Below, one piece after another: positions 30,678 to 37,736 of a stretch of 64,000 bases of DNA (position 1 is the first letter of the stretch; each line of letters begins with the position of its first letter). The translations under genes were made by a program, and so were the position numbers. Origin of the DNA: Methylocystis sp. Sn-Cys (GTDB lineage Bacteria; Pseudomonadota; Alphaproteobacteria; Rhizobiales; Beijerinckiaceae); NCBI RefSeq assembly GCF_016745395.1, contig NZ_JAERVJ010000001.1, forward strand, positions 620,001 to 684,000, written 5' to 3'. The notes beneath the pieces are model-generated. The model saw only the letters and a program-made list of their open reading frames with translations. It made no database searches and was not told the origin of the DNA.

Positions 30678-31664
30678 TTACTCCGCCGGGGCAGCGATGT
30701 GCTGCGCCGCTTGCGTGACATTTACCGACCGCGTGCCGAGCGAATAGGTCGGATCGAAGATGAAGGTGACAAGCAGCGCGAACCAGGAACGATGGCAGCG
30801 CAGCGTGTCGTAGAACTCCGGCGCCATGGCCGTGAGCTCCGGCAGGCGGTTCCACGGTATCTCGTGAAAGTCGTGGTGCTCGTTGTGATAGCCGATATTG
30901 AGCGCGAGCTTATTGAGCGGCCCGTAGTAATCGAACGTGCCCTGATCGGGCCCGAAGGCGAAATGCTCCTGCAGCCAGCGCGCGCTCAACGGATGCAGCC
31001 CGCCCACCGAAAACCAGAAGGACAGGAAGAGATAGAGCAAAGCGTTGGGGCCGAAGGCCCAGAGCATGAAGAGATCGAAGGCGATGATGACCGCGATATT
31101 GATATAGGTCCACTTGCCCATGATCGGCACGGTGCCCTTCAGCCGCGACAGACGCGCGAGCTGGATGGCGGGAAAGGCGAAAAGCCAGGCAGCCTTGCGC
31201 CATGCGCTATTGCCGACCCACTCCACTTCCCACTGGCTCGGAATGTCGGCGTCATAGTCATAGGCCGAAAGATGCGAATGGTGCTTGATGTGATAGCAGC
31301 GGAAGCCCATCGCCGTGGGGAAGCCATTGGGCAGATCGGCAAGGATCGCCGTCCATTTATTGGCGAGCGGGTCCTCGAAGACACAATTGTGAATCGCGTC
31401 GTGGATGATGACGAAATTCGCGTGATTGGCGAAGGCGCCGACGCAAATGGCCAGCAGCAGCGACAGCCACCAATAGGAGAGGCCAAGCCAGCCCAAAACG
31501 GCCGCGATCACAAATTGGCCGACGAAGATGCCGGCCGTGATCTTGAAGGTCACCGGGTCTCTGCCGAAAAGCTCGCGCACCTGCGGATATTTTTCCAGGA
31601 TGAGGCGGCGGCGCTCGACATGCGAGCGGTCGGCGCCCTGGGCGGTGACCGAAATGCCGTTCAT
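30678..31664 (-). CDS. Sphingolipid delta-4 desaturase (DEGS)-like fatty acid desaturase
   Basis: The 328-residue integral membrane protein has three histidine boxes: HDAIH (88-92), HIKHH (125-129) and NEHHDF (261-266). The N-terminal ERRRLILEKYPQVRELFG and the C-terminal NEHHDFHEIPWNRLPELTAMAPEFYDTL resemble the dihydroceramide desaturase DEGS family rather than common acyl-lipid desaturases. DEGS enzymes add a 4,5 double bond or a C4 hydroxyl to the sphingoid base. A repeat element separates it from the upstream GNAT-like gene, and the FA2H-like gene follows directly. The DEGS-like function is inferred from these motifs and from context. Confidence 0.85.
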   Translation of the reverse strand: MNGISVTAQGADRSHVERRRLILEKYPQVRELFGRDPVTFKITAGIFVGQFVIAAVLGWLGLSYWWLSLLLAICVGAFANHANFVIIHDAIHNCVFEDPLANKWTAILADLPNGFPTAMGFRCYHIKHHSHLSAYDYDADIPSQWEVEWVGNSAWRKAAWLFAFPAIQLARLSRLKGTVPIMGKWTYINIAVIIAFDLFMLWAFGPNALLYLFLSFWFSVGGLHPLSARWLQEHFAFGPDQGTFDYYGPLNKLALNIGYHNEHHDFHEIPWNRLPELTAMAPEFYDTLRCHRSWFALLVTFIFDPTYSLGTRSVNVTQAAQHIAAPAE

Positions 31665-31717
31665 GGATCACGTTTCCTTCAGTTGGAAGCGGAGCAATCG
31701 GGTGAATAGTACCTGGC

Positions 31718-31880
31718 GTCGTTAGCCCTCCAATACCTCCCCTTTACGGGGAGGTCGGCGGCCAAAGGCCGCCGGGTGGGGTTCACGCCGCAATGACTCT
31801 GATGGGGCTTAACCCCACCCGACCCCGCTTGCGCGGGGCCACCCTCCCCGTAAAGGGGAGGGATTGGTAGCTCACGCCCG
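31718..31880. repeat. Repeat family 3, copy 2 (inverted relative to copy 1)
   Basis: The same elements as at 25922-26080 run in the reverse order, from GGCGTC..GTTAG and CCTCCCCTTTACGGGGAGG through CGGCGGCC/GGCCGCCG to CCTCCCCGTAAAGGGGAGG and GAGCTACC. It sits in the gap between the GNAT-like and desaturase genes. Confidence 0.9.
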
Positions 31881-31903
31881 ACATTCCCCGACTGGACCTG
31901 AAC

Positions 31904-33046
31904 TCAACCGATACGCTTCTCGTAAATCCGGTGAACCTTGTCGATCTTGCCGCCGAACATTTCGATCGGCTTGCGCATCGCCATATTGTCTTCGAGCACC
32001 CAGCCCGCCTCCATATGGGTGATAGAAGCCTTGGCGCCGCGGCGGCGCATTTCCTCAATCATGGAGAGCAGAATGGCGCCGCCCGTCGCGCTGTTTTGCA
32101 GCGCCTTGCGGGTGCCGAGCAGCACAATGCGCGCAGTGTTGAACTTGTGGTTGCGCATGCGCGAGATCAGCTTCGGCAGGCCGAAGGGGAACAAGCGGCC
32201 GTCGAAGTCGGAGACGATCTCGAAGAGATTGGGGAGCGCGACCAGGAAGCTCACCGGCGCGCCGTCGAGCTCGACCATGATACCGAATTCCGGCGGCATG
32301 ACATACTTAAGCGCGTCGGCGGTGGAATCGAATTCCGCCTTGGTGAAGGGCACGAAGCCCCAGTTATCGCGCCAGCCGTCGTTGAAGAGCTCCTCCATCA
32401 GCGCCGTCTCGGTCGTCTTCAGATTGTCGAGATCGAGCGGGCGGAGCTTCAAACGGTCTCGCCATTCCTTGCGGTTCGAGATGAGGGGCTTTTCGTTGAG
32501 GAAAGTCTCGTCGATGGCGATGCGATAGGAGACGAGGTCCTTGGCCTTCTCATAGCCGAGCGCCGCGAGATGGCGCGAGAGATAGGGCGGATGCCAGGGC
32601 GTGAGGAACATAGGCGTCGCCTCGAAGCCCTCGATCAGCATGCCGAGTTCGCCATTGATGCTCGGCGAGAAGGGGCCGTTGATCCGCGTCGCGCCTTTCG
32701 CCTTCAGCCAATTCTCCGCGGCCTCGACTAGCGCGCGCACGATTTCCGGATCGTCGACAGCGTCGAGCGAACCGAACTGCGCCGGGCTCGCGGCGACGGG
32801 CGTGATCCCGTCCTTATAGACATGCGCGGCAATGCGGCCGACCCATTCGCCGTCGCGGCGGGCGAGGAATTTCTGTTCCTCGACCAGCTTGTAATGGGGG
32901 TTGAGCATATGGGCGAACATCGCCCAGCGCTCGATGTCGAGCGGCGGCGCGAAACCCGGCGCGCCCTTGTAGAGAAGGCGCGGCAGCTTGCAGAAAGTCG
33001 TGAACGTCGAGAGCCCAGCGACCGGTACGATCTCGATTCGCGCCAT
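31904..33046 (-). CDS. GNAT-like protein of the type linked to bacterial ceramide synthase (bCerS-like)
   Basis: The 380-residue soluble protein has a split GNAT-like layout. The first half includes FTTFCKLPRLLYKGAPGFAPPL, the strand EEQKFLARRDGEWVGRIAAHV and INGPFSPSINGELGMLIEGFEATP. The second half includes PVSFLVALPNLFEI. From memory, similar proteins sit beside serine palmitoyltransferase genes in bacteria such as Caulobacter, where one was shown to act as ceramide synthase (bCerS). The gene follows the SPT-like gene by 66 bases on the same strand. The assignment is by family feel and neighbourhood, so it remains tentative. Confidence 0.6.
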   Translation of the reverse strand: MARIEIVPVAGLSTFTTFCKLPRLLYKGAPGFAPPLDIERWAMFAHMLNPHYKLVEEQKFLARRDGEWVGRIAAHVYKDGITPVAASPAQFGSLDAVDDPEIVRALVEAAENWLKAKGATRINGPFSPSINGELGMLIEGFEATPMFLTPWHPPYLSRHLAALGYEKAKDLVSYRIAIDETFLNEKPLISNRKEWRDRLKLRPLDLDNLKTTETALMEELFNDGWRDNWGFVPFTKAEFDSTADALKYVMPPEFGIMVELDGAPVSFLVALPNLFEIVSDFDGRLFPFGLPKLISRMRNHKFNTARIVLLGTRKALQNSATGGAILLSMIEEMRRRGAKASITHMEAGWVLEDNMAMRKPIEMFGGKIDKVHRIYEKRIG

Positions 33047-33112
33047 GCTGAATCCTTATGCCTTTGCGGGGGAACGCGGAAAGCGTCATGATGACGCGCC
33101 CGTGCTGTCGTA

Positions 33113-34357
33113 TCAGGCGGCGGCGCCGGACATGGCGGCGGCGACGATGCGCTGCGCCTCCTCCGACACGGGCGGCATGTCGCGCAACGCCTGGATGACG
33201 CCGCGGATTTCCGCCTCCGTATGGTTCGCCGAAAAGAAGAAGCGCAGGCGCGGTCCGTCCTTGGGCACGCCGATGCGCACGACGGGCGGCACATAATAGC
33301 CCTTCTCGAGCAGATGCCGCGCCGCCCACATCGTTTCGAGATCGTTTTCGAAGAGGATCGGCACCACGCCGCGGCCGATCGCCGGGCCCGTGGAGAAGCC
33401 GTTTTCATGCGCGACCTGGCGGAAAAGCTCGGCGTTCTGCGCCAGCTTGCCGATGCGCCAGGTCTCTTCCTGCATCAGCCGCAGGGCGGTGCGCGCCGCC
33501 GCGAGAACGACCGGCGAGAAACCGACGCTATAAACGAAACCCGGCAGCGTGTAGCGGAACCACTCGATCACTTCCTTCCTGGCGCAAATATAGCCGCCGC
33601 AGGAGGCGAGCGATTTGGAGAGCGTGCCGATGATGAGGTCGATGCGCTGCGGATCGACGCCCTGATGCTCCGCAAGCCCGCGGCCATGGTCGCCCAGAAC
33701 GCCGAGCGAATGGGCTTCGTCGACCATCAGCCAGATTTGATACTTGTCCTTGATCTCATAGAGGCGCGGCAGATCGGCGGTGTCGCCGTCCATGCTGTAG
33801 ACGCCTTCGACCACGACGAGCACATTGCGATATTCCTCGCGATGGCGCGCCAGCAGATGGTCGAGATGGTCCATGTCGTTGTGTCGGAATTTGACGACAT
33901 GGGCCGGGGCGCCCTCCGCGCCATAGACGATGCTGTTATGGGCAAGCTCGTCGATGAAGATCGCGTCGCGCTTGCCGTTCATCAGATAGGAAATGGTGGT
34001 GACGTTCGAGAGATAGCCGGAGACGAGCGCCAGCGCGCTCTCCATGCCGATGAATTCGGCGATCTCCGCCTCGAACTGCTTATGCGTGGTGCGTTCGCCG
34101 CCCACGAGCCGCGAGGCGAGCGCCCCGACGCCGAGCCCGTCGACCTCGCGCTTGGCCTCCTCGCGGATGCGCGGGTGATTGGCGAGGCCGAGATAGTCGT
34201 AATTCGCGAAGCTGACGAAATGCGTCCCCTGCGCTTCGAAGTCCGCCTTGAGCTTGTCGATCTGCGCGAAGAAGGGGTTGTTGAACTCGAGCAGGGCGTT
34301 GCCCGCGAAGCGGAATCTCCGCGAGGCATAGTCGGGGAGGCTTCTGTGTTTCGTCAC
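33113..34357 (-). CDS. Serine palmitoyltransferase-like alpha-oxoamine synthase
   Basis: The PLP enzyme of 414 residues (from the GTG at 34357; 435 from a TTG at 34420) has the alpha-oxoamine synthase pattern. The substrate loop is NYDYLGLANHP, DEAHSLGVLGDHGRG holds the PLP-binding aspartate, and the Schiff-base lysine is Lys248 in GTLSKSLASCGGYI. Related enzymes are serine palmitoyltransferase, KBL, BioF and HemA. The neighbouring DEGS-like and FA2H-like genes argue for SPT, which condenses serine with an acyl thioester to start sphingolipid synthesis. No biotin or haem genes adjoin it. Confidence 0.75.
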   Translation of the reverse strand: MTKHRSLPDYASRRFRFAGNALLEFNNPFFAQIDKLKADFEAQGTHFVSFANYDYLGLANHPRIREEAKREVDGLGVGALASRLVGGERTTHKQFEAEIAEFIGMESALALVSGYLSNVTTISYLMNGKRDAIFIDELAHNSIVYGAEGAPAHVVKFRHNDMDHLDHLLARHREEYRNVLVVVEGVYSMDGDTADLPRLYEIKDKYQIWLMVDEAHSLGVLGDHGRGLAEHQGVDPQRIDLIIGTLSKSLASCGGYICARKEVIEWFRYTLPGFVYSVGFSPVVLAAARTALRLMQEETWRIGKLAQNAELFRQVAHENGFSTGPAIGRGVVPILFENDLETMWAARHLLEKGYYVPPVVRIGVPKDGPRLRFFFSANHTEAEIRGVIQALRDMPPVSEEAQRIVAAAMSGAAA

Positions 34358-34735
34358 TGAATTCGCAGTCCCTGAATGGCCGGGCGCGGCCGCGCGCGCT
34401 TGCTTTTCCCGAAGAATCAAGGCGCCCTGAGCCGTTAGGGCGCCTGGAGGCTGATCGGGTCCCTTAGCACCCTCCTCGCCCTCGCGCCAGTGCGCCTGCG
34501 CTCAGGGCAGGCGGGCAGGGAGGCGTGATTTCTTCTCCTTCATCCTGAGGAGGCCTCGAAGAGGCCGTCTCGAAGGACGAGGGAGAGGAAATCACGTTGC
34601 AGTGCGGGCTTCCTCGCCCTTCGAGACGCCGCCTGCAGCGGCTCCTCAGGGTGAGGAAGCCCTTGCCCCAATCGCTCGCGAAAGCGCGAGCGCGCCTATG
34701 GCGCTTGCGCCCGGCTTTCTCTATTGGCTTTCAAC
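34358..34735. repeat. Gap with family 4-type repeats (main part 34538-34655)
   Basis: The gap between the divergent SPT-like gene and ccmA contains TTCATCCTGAGGAGGCC, GTCTCGAAGGACGAGG, CCTTCGAGACGCCGCC and GGCTCCTCAGGGTGAGG in order. These are the words of family 4. No gene is supported in these 378 bases. Confidence 0.75.
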
Positions 34736-35398
34736 ATGGAAAAGAGCCCGCATCGCCCTCATGCAGACGTCCAGTCCGCCCTCCGGCTGAGCGTCGAAAA
34801 TCTCGCCGTCTCGCGCGGCGGCCGGTCCGTGCTGGCCGGTGTCAGCTTCGCTCTTTCGGGCGGCGAGGCGCTGGTGGTGACGGGCCGCAATGGCGCCGGG
34901 AAATCGACTCTGCTGCGCACGCTCGCGGGCCTTTTGCCGCGGGCGGCTGGCGAGATGCGGCTGGAAGGCGCGGGCGAAGAGGCGGAACTGCCCCAACAGG
35001 CGCATTATCTCGCCCATGCCGACGGGATGAAGGCGGCGCTCAGCCTCGACGAAAACCTCGAATTCTGGTCGGCCTATCTCTCCCCCGCGCCCGATCCGCG
35101 CGCCCGGACGATCGCAGAGGCGCTTGCCGTCGTCGGCCTCTCTTTCGCGTCGCGCGCCCCATTCGGCGCGCTCTCGGCCGGACAGAAGCGCCGCGCGGCG
35201 CTCGCAAGGCTGCTCGTGGCGTTCCGCCCGGTGTGGCTCCTCGACGAGCCGCTCACCGCGCTCGACAGAGCCTCGCGGGAAAAATTCGCCGCCGTCATGC
35301 GCGATCACTGCGCCAAGGGCGGCCTCATCGTCGCCGCGACCCATGAGCCATTGGGGCTCGAGGAAGCCGGCGAGCTGGCATTGGGAGGCGCCAAATGA
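34736..35398 (+). CDS. ccmA: Haem exporter ATP-binding protein CcmA
   Basis: CcmA powers the CcmABCD complex that loads haem onto CcmE. The 220-residue protein has the Walker A motif TGRNGAGKST, the ABC signature LSAGQKRRAALARLL, the Walker B WLLDEPLTALD, and a switch histidine in ATHEPLG. The length is normal for the family. The ATG at 34736 is preferred over a TTG at 34724. Its stop overlaps the ccmB start by four bases. Confidence 0.94.
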   Translation: MEKSPHRPHADVQSALRLSVENLAVSRGGRSVLAGVSFALSGGEALVVTGRNGAGKSTLLRTLAGLLPRAAGEMRLEGAGEEAELPQQAHYLAHADGMKAALSLDENLEFWSAYLSPAPDPRARTIAEALAVVGLSFASRAPFGALSAGQKRRAALARLLVAFRPVWLLDEPLTALDRASREKFAAVMRDHCAKGGLIVAATHEPLGLEEAGELALGGAK

Positions 35399-36066
35399 CC
35401 TCGCCGATCGGCGCGCTCTTCCTGCGCGAATGGCGCATCGCCCGCCGTGTCGGCGGCTCGGGCGCCATGGGGGTGGTGTTTTTCCTCACGCTCGTGACCA
35501 TCGTCCCCTTCGCCGTGGGGCCGGACCCGAACCTCCTCGTCCGCATCGGCCCGGCGATCCTGTGGATCGCGGCGTTGCTCGCGAGCCTGCTCGCCTTCGA
35601 CCGGCTGTTCCAGGCGGACGCCGAGGACGGCTCGCTCGATCTGCTGCATCTGGGCGAAACGCCGTTGGAGCTGGCGGTGCTGGTGAAATGCGCCGCCCAT
35701 TGGGCCGCGACCGGCCTGCCGCTTATCATCGCCGCGCCCTTTCTGGGGTTGATGCTGCAGCAGGAGACGATGGCGCTGGCGGGCGTGGTGGCGACGCTCT
35801 TAGTGGGCACCCCGGCGCTGACCCTCATCGGCGCCATCGGCGCGGCGGCGACGGTGACCGTGCGGCGCGGCGGTCTGCTGATGGCGTTGCTGGTGCTGCC
35901 GCTGACGATTCCCGTGCTGATCTTCGGCGTCTCGGCCTGCGAGGCGGCGACAGGCGGGACCGTGCCCTTCTATTCCCCCTTCTCGATCCTCTGCGCCATC
36001 ACGCTGGTGGCGCTGGCGCTCTGCCCCTTCGCGGCGGCGGCGGCGCTGCGGCATTTGGGGGAGTAG
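35395..36066 (+). CDS. ccmB: Haem exporter permease CcmB
   Basis: The 223-residue protein has six hydrophobic spans, as usual for CcmB, starting after a cytoplasmic FLREWRIARR segment. Family-like loops FDRLFQADAEDGSLDLL and SPFSILCAITLVALAL are visible. It is translationally coupled to ccmA (ATGA). The expected partners ccmC, ccmD and ccmG do not follow; a REP-like element comes next. The rest of the pathway (ccmI, ccmE, ccmF, ccmH) is 31 kb away at the start of the window. Confidence 0.94.
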   Translation: MTSPIGALFLREWRIARRVGGSGAMGVVFFLTLVTIVPFAVGPDPNLLVRIGPAILWIAALLASLLAFDRLFQADAEDGSLDLLHLGETPLELAVLVKCAAHWAATGLPLIIAAPFLGLMLQQETMALAGVVATLLVGTPALTLIGAIGAAATVTVRRGGLLMALLVLPLTIPVLIFGVSACEAATGGTVPFYSPFSILCAITLVALALCPFAAAAALRHLGE

Positions 36067-36079
36067 TCGGACCACCGCC

Positions 36080-36159
36080 GTCATTGCGAGGAGCGCAGCG
36101 ACGAAGCAATCCAGGGCAGCCACCGCGGCGCTGGATTGCTTCGCTCCGCTCGCAATGAC
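36080..36159. repeat. REP-like core after ccmB
   Basis: The GTCATTGCGAGGAGCGCAGC ... CTCCGCTCGCAATGAC palindrome starts 13 bases after the ccmB stop. It has no obvious composite arms. Confidence 0.88.
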
Positions 36160-36215
36160 GGAATGCGGGGCAGGCGGGGAATCGACGGCGTAACGGCATC
36201 TGGGGGAATAAAGGG

Positions 36216-36578
36216 CTAGCGCCTTTCACGTATCCGCACGCGGCCGGGCTCCACGATCCAAAGTTCCCGGTCGATTGGTCTCACTCGTAGGAGCGCCGCC
36301 ATTTCGGCGATCCGCGCCGTAATCGCGGCAGGCGTCAATCGGCCGGGGCTTTCGAGAATAACGACGCCGCGTGTCGCCTCCGGCGGGAAGCGGAGCACAT
36401 GACCGAAGTCATGATCGAGCGTCACCAAAACGCGCTCCTCGTCGCGACAAATTTCATAAATCAAATCGTCGGAGGCGCCGTTCAGCTTCTGCTGCGTGAC
36501 GGTCATGACGTCGTGACCGTCGGCCTCGAGCAAGCTCTTACCGAGCGCGCCGACATTTTCGTCGAGCTTGAATTTCAT
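36216..36578 (-). CDS. DUF5615 PIN-like toxin of a toxin-antitoxin pair
   Basis: The 120-residue protein opens MKFKLDENVGALGKSLLEADGHDVMTV and carries VLVTLDHDFGHVLRFPP. These two acidic motifs characterise DUF5615 PIN-like proteins. Such proteins are usually encoded directly behind a DUF433 gene, as here, with a four-base ATGA overlap. They are presumed RNases held by the DUF433 partner; activity in this case is unproven. Confidence 0.85.
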   Translation of the reverse strand: MKFKLDENVGALGKSLLEADGHDVMTVTQQKLNGASDDLIYEICRDEERVLVTLDHDFGHVLRFPPEATRGVVILESPGRLTPAAITARIAEMAALLRVRPIDRELWIVEPGRVRIRERR

Positions 36579-36817
36579 TCGGCTGCGGTGAGCGGCACGG
36601 GAACGATGTGCTCCCGAGCGACTTCAGCCCCATAAGCCAGCGCCGCTCGTACATCCTCGCGCGTGAGCTGCGGATAGAGCGCGATGATCTCCCCTTCGCT
36701 CTCCCCGCTCGCAAGAAAATCGAGGATGAGCGAGACCCATATGCGCGTCCCCCTTATGCAGGGTTTGCCCCCGCATATGTTTGGGTCGACGGAAATGCGA
36801 TCCAGTGGGTCGGTCAT
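36575..36817 (-). CDS. DUF433 antitoxin
   Basis: The 80-residue protein has the DUF433 core RISVDPNICGGKPCIRGTRIWVSLILDFLASGESEGEIIALYPQLTREDVRAALAYG, given here in outline by ICGGKPCIRGTRI and YPQLTREDVRAAL. This helix-turn-helix-like fold is typical of the antitoxin partner of DUF5615 toxins. The stop codon overlaps the toxin start. Confidence 0.88.
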   Translation of the reverse strand: MTDPLDRISVDPNICGGKPCIRGTRIWVSLILDFLASGESEGEIIALYPQLTREDVRAALAYGAEVAREHIVPVPLTAAE

Positions 36818-36868
36818 TCTTTTAGCCTAACAGACTGCCCTGGAGGCGCCAAAGCCCCCGAGAGGCCG

Positions 36869-37660
36869 CTAAGACCAATTTGGCTCCCGCTTTTCCAGAA
36901 ACGCCGCGATCCCCTCTTTCGCGTCCGCGGCGAGCATATTCTCCGCCATCACGGCGCTTGCGAGATCATAGGCCTCGGCGAGCGGCTTCTCGCGCTGGGC
37001 GTAAAACGCCTTCTTGCCAAAACGGATCGCCGCCGGCGACTTCGCCGCGATCAGCTCCGCCAGCGCCCGCGCGCCGGTGCGTGCGCCGTCCTGCGAGACT
37101 CGGTTGACGAGCCCGATGCGCAGCGCCGCCTCCGCGCCGATGGGGAAGCCGGTGAGCAGCATTTCCAGGGCGTGTTTCGGCGCGACATTGCGGGAGAGCG
37201 CCACGGCGGGCGTCGAGCAGAAAAGGCCAATGTCGACGCCCGGCGTGCAGAAGCGCGCGTTCGGGCCGGCGACGGCGAGGTCGCAGCTTGCGACGAGCTG
37301 GCAGCCCGCCGCCGTGGCGATTTCGTCGACGGCGGCGATCACGGGCTTCGGCAGAGCGACAATCTTTTGCATCAGCGCCGAGCAGGCGCGCATGGTCTCC
37401 TCGAAGAACCCACGCCCGCCGTCGGCGTCGCTCCGGTGAGCCGTCAGCTCCTTGAGATCGTGACCCGCGCAGAAGGCCGGGCCCTCGGCCTGCAGCACCA
37501 CGACGCGAATGTCGCCGCGCTTCTCCAGACCGTCCAGCCGCTGCGACAGCGCCGCCAGCATCGCCACCGACAAAGCGTTGCGCGACGCCGGCCTGTTGAG
37601 CGTCAGCCGCGCGACATGCCCCGCTTCTTCCTGGAGGACGAATTCATTGCTGCCGGTCAT
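36869..37660 (-). CDS. ECHDC3-like enoyl-CoA hydratase/isomerase family protein
   Basis: The 263-residue crotonase-fold protein has the CoA pocket (FCAGHDLKEL and IATAAGCQLVASCDLAV). The two glutamates that add water in classical enoyl-CoA hydratase are replaced: Gln121 in AGCQL and Gly141 in TPGVDIGLFCSTP. The phrase GVDIGLFCSTPAVALSR closely resembles human ECHDC3. It probably binds an acyl-CoA but should not be assumed to be a hydratase. It is a single gene upstream of the toxin-antitoxin pair. Confidence 0.85.
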   Translation of the reverse strand: MTGSNEFVLQEEAGHVARLTLNRPASRNALSVAMLAALSQRLDGLEKRGDIRVVVLQAEGPAFCAGHDLKELTAHRSDADGGRGFFEETMRACSALMQKIVALPKPVIAAVDEIATAAGCQLVASCDLAVAGPNARFCTPGVDIGLFCSTPAVALSRNVAPKHALEMLLTGFPIGAEAALRIGLVNRVSQDGARTGARALAELIAAKSPAAIRFGKKAFYAQREKPLAEAYDLASAVMAENMLAADAKEGIAAFLEKREPNWS

Positions 37661-37697
37661 GGGTCAGGGCTCTTGTGCAACGATTAGATAAAAATAG

Positions 37698-37729
37698 AGC
37701 GGCCGGAAACTTTCGTCTCCGGCCGCTTT
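37698..37729 (-). terminator. Intrinsic terminator of the penicillin-binding protein gene
   Basis: AGCGGCCGGA and TCCGGCCGCT form a 10-bp stem. On the minus strand it is followed by CTATTTTTA. It begins 8 bases past the stop codon at 37737. Confidence 0.75.
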
Positions 37730-37736
37730 CTCTCGA

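Noticed and set aside
33113-34357. Reading the synthase as BioF or HemA
   Set aside because: There are no biotin or tetrapyrrole genes nearby, while DEGS-like and FA2H-like genes sit in the same run. SPT is the better fit, although BioF/KBL remains the main alternative until a tree is made.
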